From Thiobacillus sp. (GTDB lineage Bacteria > Pseudomonadota > Gammaproteobacteria > Burkholderiales > Thiobacillaceae), in the NCBI GenBank assembly GCA_020724415.1, contig DYHB01000003.1, forward strand, positions 1 through 52,831: a stretch of 52,831 nucleotides of DNA, written 5' to 3'. A program made the translations under genes and the position numbers. Below the pieces are notes generated by a model. It ran no database searches. It was not told the origin of the DNA and saw only the letters and a list, made by a program, of their open reading frames with translations. Positions 1 through 10,237 of the stretch are shown in pieces (within the stretch, counting starts at the first letter, position 1; the number at the start of each line of letters is the position of its first letter).

Positions 1-83
1 GTCACCCGTCACCCGTCACCCGTCACCCGTCACCCGTCACCCGTCACCCGTCACTTGTCACTTGTCACTTGTCACCCGTCACC
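1..83. repeat. Heptanucleotide tandem repeat (GTCACCC/GTCACTT)
   Basis: Seven copies of GTCACCC fill 1-49, then three copies of GTCACTT (50-70), one GTCACCC (71-77) and a partial GTCACC (78-83). The array starts at the window edge, so its full length is unknown. The last codons and the TGA stop of nifQ (65-67, minus strand) lie inside the array, so the repeat supplies the C-terminus of that protein. The unit is 7 bp, not a multiple of 3, so gain or loss of units inside the coding part would shift frame, while changes beyond position 65 would not alter NifQ. Function is unknown. Confidence 0.95.
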
Positions 84-655
84 GCATTAAAGCACTTGTC
101 GTAATCCACGCAGGATTGGCACGAGGGCGCGGGACAGACCGGGATGCCCTCCTTGTCGCAAATCTGTCGATACAGGAACTTCTTCCACTTCATGTCCCGC
201 TCGTTCCGGCCGGCCAGGGACGGAAAATTCCAGGTCATCAACTGGTTCAGGTCACGGCGGGACCAAAGGCCCAGGTCCTGCCACAGGTGGTCACCCCCCA
301 TGCAGGCGGCGGCGACGATCTCGGCCATCCATAGCTCGGATCGGTCCTGCCAGGCCCGATGCTCCAGGAGCAGGTCCACCAGATCCCGGCGCTCCATGGC
401 CCGGGCATCCTCCAGGGGCTCGCCCCTGCCCAGGCCCATGGGCGCGGCATGGGGGAAATGGCGCAACAGCATGTCGGCATAGGCCTTGGGCGCGAGGCCC
501 AGCCCTACCGGCAGGGCGCCCTTGCCCACGGCCTGACTGGCCAGCATCCGGGCCAGGAGATCGTCATTGCGCAGGCCTTCGGAATTCAGCATCAACTGGC
601 TGTATATCTCGGTTTCCAACTGGTGCTCGTCCAGCATGGCGAAGATGGCATTCAT
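65..655 (-). CDS. nifQ: NifQ, molybdenum donor for FeMo-cofactor synthesis
   Basis: The 196-residue protein carries the NifQ signature near its C-terminus: C174-x4-C179-x2-C182-x5-C188. In characterised NifQ these cysteines hold a [Mo-3Fe-4S] cluster that delivers molybdenum to the NifEN/NifH FeMo-co assembly complex in the cytoplasm. I chose the ATG at 655 because AAGGAG lies just upstream. An upstream in-frame extension to 784 would run into the preceding ferredoxin gene and looks non-coding. It is the last visible gene of the operon that starts with nifB. Odd feature: the last few codons and the stop lie in the heptamer repeat. Identification is strong from the motif and the nif context. 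Confidence 0.93.
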   Translation of the reverse strand: MNAIFAMLDEHQLETEIYSQLMLNSEGLRNDDLLARMLASQAVGKGALPVGLGLAPKAYADMLLRHFPHAAPMGLGRGEPLEDARAMERRDLVDLLLEHRAWQDRSELWMAEIVAAACMGGDHLWQDLGLWSRRDLNQLMTWNFPSLAGRNERDMKWKKFLYRQICDKEGIPVCPAPSCQSCVDYDKCFNAVTGDK

Positions 656-698
656 GGTCGTCTCCTTCCAGGCGGCCGGCCGGGGCCCGCCGCTCAAC

Positions 699-1058
699 TC
701 ACTTGCTCGGGTATTCCACCAGGATGTCCTCGTCCCGGAGCACCATCTGGCAGGCCAGGCGCCAGGAGGTATGGACGGTGTCATCCACCTGCATGGCCTC
801 GATCTCGGCCTTGGTGATCTTGCCCAGATCTTTCAGGACCGCCATTTCGCGATCGGTCATGGGGCCGCCCATGGGCCCTTTCCTGGTCAGGTTGGTAACT
901 TTGATCAGGCAGGTGCCGCATTCCCCGTCCTGGCAGGAGAAGTCGATGGGGATGTGGTTCTCCTTGGCCAGGGTGAGCAGGGTCTTGGTATGGCTGCCTG
1001 CCACGGCGTAGACGGTCTTGTCCTTGTGCAGGGGGCTGGAGAAGGTAACGAGAGGCAT
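699..1058 (-). CDS. [2Fe-2S] plant/adrenodoxin-type ferredoxin, nif-associated
   Basis: A 119-residue soluble ferredoxin with cluster ligands C42-x4-C47-x2-C50 and C103, the pattern of plant-type [2Fe-2S] ferredoxins. Between the third and fourth cysteine is an insert rich in Met, Gly and Pro (around residues 59-70), followed by a charged helix. It probably carries electrons for nitrogenase or for cofactor assembly; the actual partner cannot be read from sequence. It sits 43 bp before nifQ and 42 bp after a second, only distantly similar [2Fe-2S] ferredoxin in the same operon, so the two are not a recent duplication. No specific gene name is assigned. Confidence 0.88.
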   Translation of the reverse strand: MPLVTFSSPLHKDKTVYAVAGSHTKTLLTLAKENHIPIDFSCQDGECGTCLIKVTNLTRKGPMGGPMTDREMAVLKDLGKITKAEIEAMQVDDTVHTSWRLACQMVLRDEDILVEYPSK

Positions 1059-1100
1059 TGGATGGCTCCTTGGGTTGTGGTTAGGGTTGGGTAAGCTGTT

Positions 1101-2645
<1,545 letters not shown>

Positions 2646-2649
<4 letters not shown>

Positions 2650-3104
2650 GCGGGCGCCGGGGGTGGACAGGGCGCGTGGCCCGTGCGGGTGCAGGTTTCC
2701 AGGTCACCTTCGACGCGCAGCCGGCCGGCCGGATTCAGCTTGCTGCCGAGACCGATCCAGCAGTCCACCTCGGTCGGGTCGAAGCCGACGCGATAGTCGC
2801 CGTCGACTTCCATCAGGGGACGACGGATCAGCAGTGGATCGGCCAGCATCAGCACCAAGGCCTCGGTCTCGGTCACCCGGGTGGGATCCACCTGGCCGTC
2901 CCGTATCCGGGGTGAACTGAGGTTGAACCAGTCCGGCACCGGCAGATCGTCGAAAAACTGGCGCAGGCGCGGGGCCGTCCATTTTTCGGCGAGCAGGTTC
3001 CTGGCCTGGACGGTATGGCCGGCCGCGGCCAGCAGCACCTTCTGGCGGGTGTTGTTGGCGCAGCCGGGCTTTTCGTAAAACAGGATGGTGGCCACCTCGC
3101 TCAT
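2646..3104 (-). CDS. nifO: NifO-like nitrogenase-associated protein (ArsC/thioredoxin fold)
   Basis: The 152-residue protein begins with a beta strand followed by a Pro-Gly-Cys turn (Cys15) and a helix with a conserved Arg, the pattern of the ArsC/Spx glutaredoxin-like fold. It matches what I know of the nitrogenase-associated family that includes Azotobacter NifO, encoded between fdxN and nifQ, and the position here is similar. NifO has been linked to molybdenum or nitrate-related steps, but its biochemistry is not settled. The ATG at 3104 has GGGGAG upstream; a longer in-frame version would overlap fdxN. The 3' end overlaps the flavodiiron gene by 4 bp. The fold call is firm, the symbol moderately so. 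Confidence 0.75.
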
Positions 3105-3123
3105 GCTCCCCGGTGATGGCTGG

Positions 3124-3411
3124 TCATGGCAGCACCGCCGCCGTACCCTGGCGATCCAGGCCGGCCAGGATTTCGGGCGGGATGCCGGTGAGGGACCCGG
3201 GCGGGTTGAGGGGCACCCCCACTTCATCCAGGATGGCGCCTTCGATGGGGCAGATGCTGACGCACTGGGCTTCCATGTAATCGCCGATGCACTCGGTGCA
3301 TTTTTCAGCCGCGATCAGGAAATGGGGCTGGGCCTGGTAGATGGCCTGGTTCGGGCACAGGGGCTCGCAGGCGTAGCAGTTGACGCAGGATTCGATGATT
3401 TCGAAGGCCAT
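3124..3411 (-). CDS. fdxN: FdxN-type 2[4Fe-4S] ferredoxin
   Basis: A 95-residue dicluster ferredoxin. The first cluster motif is C9-x2-C12-x2-C15-x3-C19-P. The second is C38-x2-C41-x8-C50-x3-C54-P, with the long x8 spacing seen in nif-associated and Chlorobium-type ferredoxins. FdxN proteins supply low-potential electrons for nitrogen fixation, and in Azotobacter FdxN is needed for NifB-co synthesis. Its position 11 bp after nifB fits that role. The C-terminal 35 residues, rich in Pro and Gly, extend past the minimal fold. Confidence 0.92.
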   Translation of the reverse strand: MAFEIIESCVNCYACEPLCPNQAIYQAQPHFLIAAEKCTECIGDYMEAQCVSICPIEGAILDEVGVPLNPPGSLTGIPPEILAGLDRQGTAAVLP

Positions 3412-3422
3412 GACCGTTCTCC

Positions 3423-4928
3423 TCAGGCGACTTTCTGTTCGGCCACCGGCAGATCCAGCTTGCCGGCGACGCGCATCTCTTCGTACACGGCTGCCACGGC
3501 CTCCTCGATGGCCTCCATGGCATGCTCACCGTTGGGCGCGATGCCTGCGGCTTCCAGGGGTTGCCAGGGCTCGTAGCCGATCTTCGAGCACAACACCACC
3601 TCGCAGCCCTTGAGCACGCGCAGGGTCTGGTCCAGGGCGCTCTCGCCGTCACCGCAGGTGTCGCCCCCTTCGCAGTAGGGCGTGGTCTTGCGGTGGCCGA
3701 TGAAGCGCACGCCGTGACCCGAGGCCTCGTAGATCAGGAATTCGGCCGCGTGACCGAAGTGCTCGTTGATGACGCCGCCGCCCTTGGTGGCCACGGCCAT
3801 GAGCACCGGGCGGGCGGACGCCGCCAGAGGGGATTGCGCCTGGAGGGCGGCCAGTTCGGCCTGGGCCGTCCTGGCCTGTTGCTTGAGGGACAGTTCCTGC
3901 TCGATCTGGGCATGCACCTCGGCCCGCTTGACCATGGCGGCCGCGTAGTCGATCTCCATGGCCTCGATCTTGTCCAGGGTGAATTCCTGGCCGCGATCTT
4001 CCCCAAGGAGGCCGACGGCGTCGGCCCGGCACTGGCGGCAGTGGCGCATCATGTTCATGTCGCCGGCACACTGGTCCTGGAGTTGCTGCAGTTCCTCGTG
4101 GGTGGGGCCGCGCTGGCCCATGACGCCGTAGTAGGTACCGTGCTCGGCCTCGGCGATCAGGGGCATGACGTTGTGCAGGAAGGCGCCCTTGGCCTTGACG
4201 ATCTTCGACACCTCGACCAGGTGCGCGTCGTTGACGCCCGGGATCATCACCGAGTTGACCTTCACCAGGATGCCGCGCTCGGAGAGCATCTCCAGACCCA
4301 TCTGCTGCTGGGCGATGAGGATCTCGGCGGCTTCCCGGCCCCGGATGCGGCGATTCTTCCAGAAGATCCAGGGGTATATCTTGGCACCCACATCCGGATC
4401 GACGCAGTTGATGGTGATGGTGACGTGGTCGATGTTGTGCTTGGCCAGCTCGTCGACGCAGTCGGGCAGGGTCAGGCCGTTGGTGGATACGCACAGCTTG
4501 ATGTCAGGCGCCTTTTCGGACAGTTGGCGGAAGGTCTCGAAGGTGCGCTCCGGGTTGGCCAGGGGGTCTCCGGGGCCGGCGATACCCAGCACCGTCATCT
4601 GGGGAATGGTGGCCGCCACGGCCATGACCTTCTTCACCGCCTGGTCCGGGCTCATCACCTCGGACACCACGCCGGGGCGGGATTCGTTGGCGCAGTCGTA
4701 CTTGCGGTTGCAGTAGTTGCACTGGATGTTGCAGGCCGGCGCCACGGCCACGTGCATGCGGGCGAAGTAGTGATGGGCCTGTTCGGAATAGCAGGGATGG
4801 TTGTATACCTTCTGGCGGATATGCTCCGGCAGGTGGCCCATCTGGTCGTCGGTGGAACCGCAGGCATGGGATGTGCAGCCACCACTGGGGGCGGCGGGAG
4901 GGGCGGCATTGAGTACGGGCAGTTCCAC
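3423..4928 (-). CDS. nifB: NifB, radical SAM FeMo-cofactor precursor synthase
   Basis: NifB makes the 8Fe core (NifB-co, L-cluster) of the nitrogenase cofactor. The radical SAM cluster motif is C66-x3-C70-x2-C73, preceded by the family's N-terminal Cys/His-containing segment and followed by a SAM-binding barrel. From about residue 380 there is a NifX-like (dinitrogenase iron-molybdenum cofactor) domain with a variable Ala/Gln-rich linker before it. I place the start at GTG 4928 (501 residues): AGGAGA lies just upstream, and the alternative ATG at 4973 falls inside the -24/-12 promoter, upstream of the expected transcript start. It is the first gene of the seven-gene operon running to nifQ. 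Confidence 0.95.
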   Translation of the reverse strand: MELPVLNAAPPAAPSGGCTSHACGSTDDQMGHLPEHIRQKVYNHPCYSEQAHHYFARMHVAVAPACNIQCNYCNRKYDCANESRPGVVSEVMSPDQAVKKVMAVAATIPQMTVLGIAGPGDPLANPERTFETFRQLSEKAPDIKLCVSTNGLTLPDCVDELAKHNIDHVTITINCVDPDVGAKIYPWIFWKNRRIRGREAAEILIAQQQMGLEMLSERGILVKVNSVMIPGVNDAHLVEVSKIVKAKGAFLHNVMPLIAEAEHGTYYGVMGQRGPTHEELQQLQDQCAGDMNMMRHCRQCRADAVGLLGEDRGQEFTLDKIEAMEIDYAAAMVKRAEVHAQIEQELSLKQQARTAQAELAALQAQSPLAASARPVLMAVATKGGGVINEHFGHAAEFLIYEASGHGVRFIGHRKTTPYCEGGDTCGDGESALDQTLRVLKGCEVVLCSKIGYEPWQPLEAAGIAPNGEHAMEAIEEAVAAVYEEMRVAGKLDLPVAEQKVA

Positions 4929-4961
4929 GGCGGGTCTCCTGAGGCTGTCTGGGCTAGCTCT

Positions 4962-4977
4962 TGCAAACCCCATGCCG
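4962..4977 (-). promoter_or_regulatory. Sigma-54 (-24/-12) promoter of the nifB operon
   Basis: Read on the minus strand, CGGCATGGGGTTTGCA matches the sigma-54 consensus TGGCAC-N5-TTGCA: the invariant GG (4976-4975) and GC (4964-4963) are 10 bp apart, the -12 half is perfect and the -24 half has 4 of 6 matches. Transcription would begin near 4951, giving a leader of about 22 nt before the GTG of nifB. Confidence 0.85.
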
Positions 4978-5039
4978 ACCCGGAGATCCGTTGCATATGA
5001 CTGTTTATGAAAGATTTTTTATTCCGCACCCGACCCGGC

Positions 5040-5055
5040 TGTCGGAAATGGCACA
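5040..5055. promoter_or_regulatory. NifA upstream activator sequence, proximal
   Basis: TGT (5040-5042), ten bases, ACA (5053-5055): an exact match to the palindromic NifA site TGT-N10-ACA. Its centre lies about 97 bp upstream of the predicted nifB transcript start, within the usual range. The DNA between it and the promoter is AT-rich (around 4994-5024), as expected for a bent or IHF-assisted loop. Confidence 0.8.
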
Positions 5056-5072
5056 GCCCGGTCCAGGCGCCT

Positions 5073-5088
5073 TGTCGCCAACATGACA
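5073..5088. promoter_or_regulatory. NifA upstream activator sequence, distal
   Basis: A second exact TGT-N10-ACA (TGT 5073-5075, ACA 5086-5088), 33 bp (about three helical turns) beyond the first and so on nearly the same face of the helix. Two in-phase sites argue against chance matches. Confidence 0.78.
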
Positions 5089-5193
5089 AAGCCGGTGCCG
5101 CCTGGCTCGGCTATGATGACCACCCGCCGATTCGCACTTGCGCACCATGCCCTTGCCCCTGAATGGCCATCCCCACGGAGACCCGAGCCCGTC

Positions 5194-6390
5194 ATGAACT
5201 GTGCCAAGGGACTGCCTGGCTGGCTGATCCTGATGGGCCTGCTGATCGCCATCGCCCCCCTGTCCATCGACATGTACCTGCCGGCCTTTCCGGACATGGA
5301 GGGAGACCTGGCTCATGGAACCGGACAGGCGGAGTTCACCCTGGCCAGCTTTTTCGTGGGGATCGCCCTGGGCCAGATCTTCTACGGCCCCCTGAGCGAC
5401 CGATTCGGGCGCAAGCCGCCCCTCTATGCCGGCCTGGGCATCTATGTCCTGGCCTCCCTGGGCTGCGCCTGGGCGGCCAGCCTGGAATCCCTGGCGGCCT
5501 GGCGTTTTCTCCAGGCCCTGGGCGGCTGTTCGGGCATGGTGATTGCCCGGGCGGTGATCCGGGACCGGTGCGAAGCCCAGCAGGCTGCCCGAGCCTTTTC
5601 CATGGCCCTGCTGGTCATGGGCGTGGCGCCCATACTGGCCCCCCTGCTGGGCGGCTGGATCAATGCCGCCCTGGGCTGGCGGGCCCTGTTCCTGACCCTG
5701 GCCGGCTTTGGCTTGTTTTGTCTCGGCCTGGTCCACTGGGCCATGGCCGAAACCCGTATCCCGCCGCCCGGAGCCACCTTGAGCCTGACCCGCAGCCTGG
5801 GCGATTTCCGCACCTTGCTGGGGGAGCGTGGCTTCCTGGGCTACAGTCTGACCGGAAGCCTGGTCAGCGCCGGCATGTTCGCCTACATCGCCGGGTCACC
5901 CCACGTGCTGATGGAGGTGTATGGCGTCCCCCCGGAGCATTTCGGCTGGGTCTTCGGCATCAATGCCCTGGGTTTCATCGCCGCCAGCCAGCTCAATGCC
6001 CGGCTGCTGCGCCACACCGCCCTGGCCATCCTGCTGCGCCGGGCCTTGCGCCTGACCGCCCTGACCGGGCTGGCCCTGGCCGGGTTCGCCCTGCATGGCG
6101 AGCCGCCCATGCTGCCGTTGCTGGCCAGCCTGTTCCTGTTCATGACCAGCCTGGGCATGGTCAGCCCCAACGCCCAGGCCGGGGCCCTGGCCAATCATGG
6201 CCGGATGGCGGGAACCGCATCGGCCCTCATGGGCACCCTGCAATTCACCGGTGCGGCCCTCACCGGCGCCGGCCTGGGTCTGTGGGGAGATGCCGGAGTG
6301 ACCGCCCTGACCACGGTCATGGCCTTGTGCGGCCTGGGCGCCTGGGGCATCCACAAGGCCATCATCACCCGGGCCCGGGGCGGGGGTTAG
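5194..6390 (+). CDS. Bcr/CflA-type multidrug efflux MFS transporter (DHA1)
   Basis: A 398-residue inner-membrane permease with about 12 hydrophobic segments. It has the DHA1 pattern: a first helix ending in a short acidic motif (Ser-Ile-Asp-Met-Tyr-Leu-Pro), motif A (G-x-L-S-D-R-F-G-R-K) in the loop after helix 2, and an Arg-rich motif B region in helix 4. These match the Bcr/CflA subfamily, proton-driven exporters of drugs such as bicyclomycin or chloramphenicol; the substrate cannot be predicted. The ATG at 5194 immediately precedes helix 1; earlier in-frame starts would add a non-conserved arginine-rich leader overlapping the NifA site. It is divergent from nifB and functionally unrelated to it. 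Confidence 0.88.
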   Translation: MNCAKGLPGWLILMGLLIAIAPLSIDMYLPAFPDMEGDLAHGTGQAEFTLASFFVGIALGQIFYGPLSDRFGRKPPLYAGLGIYVLASLGCAWAASLESLAAWRFLQALGGCSGMVIARAVIRDRCEAQQAARAFSMALLVMGVAPILAPLLGGWINAALGWRALFLTLAGFGLFCLGLVHWAMAETRIPPPGATLSLTRSLGDFRTLLGERGFLGYSLTGSLVSAGMFAYIAGSPHVLMEVYGVPPEHFGWVFGINALGFIAASQLNARLLRHTALAILLRRALRLTALTGLALAGFALHGEPPMLPLLASLFLFMTSLGMVSPNAQAGALANHGRMAGTASALMGTLQFTGAALTGAGLGLWGDAGVTALTTVMALCGLGAWGIHKAIITRARGGG

Positions 6391-6517
6391 CCGGAACAAC
6401 CGGGGAATTCAGTTCAGCAGGGACGGTGCTCTGGCGCCGCCCCCTTCTCCAGCTCCGGGTTTGCCTACACCCCCGGGAATGGTAAGGTGCCCTCCCCCAA
6501 GCACTCACTGGAACGCC

Positions 6518-6967
6518 ATGGCCATCTGGGTCGATGCCGATGCCTGCCCCGGCGTCATCAAGGACATCCTCTTCCGAGCCGCAGAACGGGCCCGAGAGCC
6601 CCTCACCCTGGTGGCCAACCGCCTGCTCCATGTGCCGCCCTCGCCCTGGATCAAGGCCCTCCAGGTGGCCCACGGCTTTGACGTGGCCGACGAGGAGATT
6701 GTCAACCGGGTCAGCCCGGGCGACCTGGTCATCACCGCCGACATCCCCCTGGCCGCCGCCGTGCTGGCCCGGGGTGCCCAGGCCTTGAATCCCCGGGGCG
6801 AACCGTTCTCGCCCGATACCATCGCCGCCCAGCACACCCTGCGCGATTTCATGGACACCCTGCGCGCCAGCGGCATCCAGACGGGTGGCCCGCCCCCCAT
6901 CAGCCAGGCCGACCGCAAGGCATTCGCCAGTCAATTGGATCGCTGGCTGGCACGCCGGGCGCGTTAG
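6518..6967 (+). CDS. YaiI/YqxD family protein (DUF188, UPF0178)
   Basis: The 149-residue product begins with the family signature Trp-Val-Asp-Ala-Asp-Ala-Cys-Pro and contains the second acidic strand (Ile-Thr-Ala-Asp-Ile-Pro-Leu) near residue 75. The acidic residues and fold resemble PIN/NYN nucleases, but no activity is established for the family. Length is typical. The start at ATG 6518 is set by the conserved N-terminus. It lies 127 bp after the efflux gene and 116 bp before argJ, so it is probably transcribed on its own. Confidence 0.88.
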   Translation: MAIWVDADACPGVIKDILFRAAERAREPLTLVANRLLHVPPSPWIKALQVAHGFDVADEEIVNRVSPGDLVITADIPLAAAVLARGAQALNPRGEPFSPDTIAAQHTLRDFMDTLRASGIQTGGPPPISQADRKAFASQLDRWLARRAR

Positions 6968-7083
6968 CAGGCATCGAACCCGTCCAGGCCAGCCGCGCCC
7001 GAAGGCAGCCACGGAAAGTTGCTGGAACTCGGATGGCGTTCGGCGGCAAAATGCCGATTCCATCATCCATCACCGGTTGCGCC

Positions 7084-8322
7084 ATGCCCGTCCATCTCGC
7101 CCCTCCCGATCCTGCTTCCCTCCTTCCCGTCCCCGGCGTCGAGCTGGGCATCGCCTCCGCCGGCATCAAGAAACCCGGCCGCAAGGACGTGCTGGTGATG
7201 CGTCTGGCCCCGGATTCGGAGGTGGTGGGGGTGTTCACCCAGAACCGTTTTTGCGCCGCACCGGTGACCCTGTGCAAGGAGCACCTGCATGATCACGACG
7301 CCTCCGGCGGCATCCGTGCCCTGGTGGTGAACACCGGCAACGCCAACGCCGGCACCGGCGAGGACGGCCTGCGCCGGGCCCGGGAGACCTGCGCGTCCCT
7401 GGCCGGCCAGCTGGGGCTTTCGGCGCGCCAGATCCTGCCTTTTTCCACCGGCGTGATCCTGGAGCCCCTGCCTCACGACAAGATCGTCGCCGTCCTGCCC
7501 GACGCCATCGCCGACCTCAAGCCGGCCAACTGGGCCGAGGCCGCCCAGGCCATCATGACCACCGACATCGTCGCCAAGGCTGCCTCGCGCAAGGTGGCCC
7601 TGGACGGCCGGGAGTTCGTGGTGACGGGCATCGCCAAGGGGTCCGGCATGATCCACCCCAACATGGCCACCATGCTCGGCTTCGTCGCCACCGACGCCCC
7701 GGTCTCCTGCGAGGCACTGGAGGCGATCCTGCGCCACGCCGTGAACAAGTCCTTCAACTGCATCACGGTGGATGGCGACACCTCCACCAACGATTCCTGC
7801 ATTCTGATCGCCACCGGGGCCACCGCAGCCCCGGTGATCATGGATGACGGCGACCCGCGCTTCAACAGCCTGCGCGATGCGATCACCGAGCTGATGATCC
7901 AGCTTGCCCAGGCCATCGTCCGGGACGGCGAGGGCGCCACCAAGTTCATGGAGATCCGGGTCGAAGGCGGCCGTGACGAGGCCGAATGCAAGCAGATCGG
8001 CTACGCCATCGCCAAGTCGCCCCTGGTCAAGACCGCGTTCTTCGCCTCCGACCCCAACCTGGGGCGCATCCTGGCCGCGGTGGGCTACGCCGGGGTGACC
8101 GACCTGGATGTGGACCGGATCAAGCTCTGGCTGGGCAACGTCCTGGTGGCCGAGAACGGTGGCCGCTCCCCGGGGTACCAGGAGGCGGAAGGCGCCCGGG
8201 TCATGGCCGAAGCCGAGATCAACGTGCGGGTTCACCTGGGCCGCGGCGACGCCGTCGCCACGGTGTGGACCTGCGACTTCTCCTACGATTACGTGAAGAT
8301 CAACGCCGAGTACCGTACATGA
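7084..8322 (+). CDS. argJ: ArgJ, bifunctional ornithine acetyltransferase / N-acetylglutamate synthase
   Basis: ArgJ transfers the acetyl group from N-acetylornithine to glutamate in the cyclic arginine pathway. The 412-residue precursor carries the autocleavage motif Lys-Gly-x-Gly-Met-x-x-Pro-x-Met-Ala-Thr-Met-Leu; cleavage before Thr (about residue 196) would give the alpha and beta chains, with Thr as nucleophile. The ATG at 7084 matches the family N-terminus. Its stop overlaps the start of the DUF815 gene by 4 bp. argH lies about 6.4 kb downstream in a separate unit. Confidence 0.96.
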   Translation: MPVHLAPPDPASLLPVPGVELGIASAGIKKPGRKDVLVMRLAPDSEVVGVFTQNRFCAAPVTLCKEHLHDHDASGGIRALVVNTGNANAGTGEDGLRRARETCASLAGQLGLSARQILPFSTGVILEPLPHDKIVAVLPDAIADLKPANWAEAAQAIMTTDIVAKAASRKVALDGREFVVTGIAKGSGMIHPNMATMLGFVATDAPVSCEALEAILRHAVNKSFNCITVDGDTSTNDSCILIATGATAAPVIMDDGDPRFNSLRDAITELMIQLAQAIVRDGEGATKFMEIRVEGGRDEAECKQIGYAIAKSPLVKTAFFASDPNLGRILAAVGYAGVTDLDVDRIKLWLGNVLVAENGGRSPGYQEAEGARVMAEAEINVRVHLGRGDAVATVWTCDFSYDYVKINAEYRT

Positions 8323-9221
8323 ACGGCGACGATGCGGACGACCTGTCCTATGAGGTGAGTCCGGAGCTGGCGCTGCTCCTGGTGCGGGCCAACGAGGTGC
8401 TGGCCCGGCTGGAGCCCTGGCTGCCGCCCAAGCCACCGCGCATCGACTGGAGAAGCACCCTGGCCTGTCGCTGGCGCCGGGGCCGCTGGGGCGGCTGGCT
8501 GGAGCCGGTCACCGCGCTCAACTGCCCGGACTGGAACGCCCTGCGCTGCGTGGACCGGCAGAAACAGGCGCTGGACCGCAACACCCGCCAGTTCCTCAAG
8601 GGACTGCCCGCCAACAACGCCCTGCTGACCGGCAGCCGGGGCTGCGGCAAGTCCTCCCTCATCAAGGCCTTGCTGACCCGGCATGCCAAGAAGGGACTGC
8701 GCCTGGTGGAAGTAGACCGGGAAGACCTGATCCACCTGGAGGACATCGTCCATCGTCTGGACGGCCAGCCCTGGCGCTTCATACTATTCAGCGACGACCT
8801 CTCCTTCGAGCCGGGTGATGCGGCCTACAAACCTCTCAAGGCAGCCCTGGACGGCTCCGTGTCCGGCCTGCCCGAAAACATGCTCATCTATGCCACCTCC
8901 AACCGGCGCCACCTGATGCCGGAGTTCTTCGAGGAGAACGACGCAACGCGCTACGTGGGCCACGAAGTCCACCCTGGCGAGAGCATCGAGGAAAAGGTAT
9001 CGCTCTCGGACCGTTTTGGCCTCTGGCTGTCCTTCTATCCCTTCGGCCAGGAGGACTACCTGGCCATTGCCCAAGGCTGGGTCGAGGCGCTGGGAGGCGC
9101 CTGGAGCGATGCCGCACGGCTGGAATCCCTGCAGTGGGCAACCCAGAGGGGCGGCCGCTCGGGGCGCACGGCCCGCCAGTTCGCCATCGACTGGGTGGGC
9201 GGCCAGGGACTGAAGCGTTGA
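8319..9221 (+). CDS. DUF815 family AAA ATPase
   Basis: A 300-residue P-loop ATPase. Walker A is G-S-R-G-C-G-K-S-S (about 105-113) and Walker B is F-I-L-F-S-D-D-L (about 154-161); the sensor-like strand [10 protein letters not shown] is typical of the family. Its molecular role is unknown. The N-terminal 75 residues are helical and variable. Start at ATG 8319 gives a 4-bp overlap with argJ, and a Nudix gene follows 11 bp later; I recall this trio as common in betaproteobacteria. Confidence 0.92.
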   Translation: MNGDDADDLSYEVSPELALLLVRANEVLARLEPWLPPKPPRIDWRSTLACRWRRGRWGGWLEPVTALNCPDWNALRCVDRQKQALDRNTRQFLKGLPANNALLTGSRGCGKSSLIKALLTRHAKKGLRLVEVDREDLIHLEDIVHRLDGQPWRFILFSDDLSFEPGDAAYKPLKAALDGSVSGLPENMLIYATSNRRHLMPEFFEENDATRYVGHEVHPGESIEEKVSLSDRFGLWLSFYPFGQEDYLAIAQGWVEALGGAWSDAARLESLQWATQRGGRSGRTARQFAIDWVGGQGLKR

Positions 9222-9232
9222 CGCCCCCGGCC

Positions 9233-10237
9233 ATGCACGCCAACCGGCCAGAAGACCACGCGGACGGACACCCGCCCCGGGACAGGATCGAGGTGGCGGC
9301 GGCCGTCATCGAACGCCCGGATGGCCGGTTCCTGATGGCCAGCCGGCCGGAGGGCAAGGTGTACGCGGGCTGGTGGGAGTTCCCCGGCGGCAAGGTAGAG
9401 GCCGGGGAAAGCGCCCGCCACGCCCTGGACCGGGAGTTGCACGAAGAACTGGGGATCACGGTCAAGAACGCCTACCCTTGGCTCAACCGGGCCTTCGACT
9501 ATGACCATGCCCGGGTCATGCTGCGTTTCTTCCGGGTCACCGAATGGGACGGCGAACCCCACCCCCGGGAAGGCCAGGGTGGCTTGGCCTGGACCCGGGC
9601 CGCGTGCCCGGACGTCCAGCCCATCCTGCCGGCCAATGGCCCCATCCTGCGCGGTCTGGAACTGCCCTTGAACTACGGCATCACGGCCCTCACCGAATGG
9701 GGCGAGTCTGGTTTCATGCCCCGCCTGGAGCAGGCCCTGGTCCGGGGCTTGCGGCTGGTCCAGTTCCGGGAGAAAACGCTGCCCCGGGAACGGCAAATGG
9801 CCCTGGCCAGGGAAGTGGGCGCCCGTTGCCGGGAGCACGGCGCCCTGATGCTGGTGAATGGCCCGGCTGACGTGACCATGCCTCTGGTGGATGCGGGCCT
9901 GGCCGCAGGCCAGCATCTGGACAGCGCCAGCCTGATGGCCTTGCCGGCGCGGCCCGATGTCCCGTGGCTGGGAGCCTCCTGTCACAGTGCTCCCGAACTG
10001 GCCCAAGCCGAGGCTCTGGGTGCAGACCTGGCCGTGCTGGGCCCGGTCTGCGACACCCTCTCCCATCCCGGCGCCCCAACCTTGGGCTGGGCGGGCTTTT
10101 CGGACCTGGTGCAGGACTGTGGCCTGCCGGTCTTTGCCTTGGGCGGCCTGACCCTGACCGACCTGGCCCAGGCACGGACCTCCGGTGCCCACGGCATCGC
10201 CCTCAAGAGCGCGGCCTGGGCAGGGGACAGGCCATGA
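9233..10237 (+). CDS. Nudix hydrolase fused to a ThiE-like domain
   Basis: This 334-residue protein has two parts. Residues about 18-140 form a MutT-type Nudix domain with a complete Nudix box (G53-x5-E59-x7-R67-E68-x2-E-E-x-G), so it should hydrolyse an oxidised or other nucleoside triphosphate. Residues about 155-325 resemble thiamine-phosphate synthase (TIM barrel; motifs Gln-Phe-Arg-Glu-Lys, Leu-Val-Asn-Gly, Gly-Ala-Ser-Cys-His, Gly-Pro-Val). Whether the second domain is catalytic is uncertain, because its Gly-Pro-Val segment diverges from true ThiE. ATG 9233 is preferred; an in-frame TTG at 9218 is possible. The stop overlaps the next gene by 4 bp. Confidence 0.9.
   Translation: MHANRPEDHADGHPPRDRIEVAAAVIERPDGRFLMASRPEGKVYAGWWEFPGGKVEAGESARHALDRELHEELGITVKNAYPWLNRAFDYDHARVMLRFFRVTEWDGEPHPREGQGGLAWTRAACPDVQPILPANGPILRGLELPLNYGITALTEWGESGFMPRLEQALVRGLRLVQFREKTLPRERQMALAREVGARCREHGALMLVNGPADVTMPLVDAGLAAGQHLDSASLMALPARPDVPWLGASCHSAPELAQAEALGADLAVLGPVCDTLSHPGAPTLGWAGFSDLVQDCGLPVFALGGLTLTDLAQARTSGAHGIALKSAAWAGDRP

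Noticed and set aside
1-83. Possible CRISPR or telomere-like array
   Set aside because: The units are 7 bp and contiguous with no spacers, so it is a simple tandem repeat.
4929-4973. ATG 4973 as the nifB start
   Set aside because: It lies within the sigma-54 promoter, upstream of the predicted transcript start, and lacks a ribosome-binding site.
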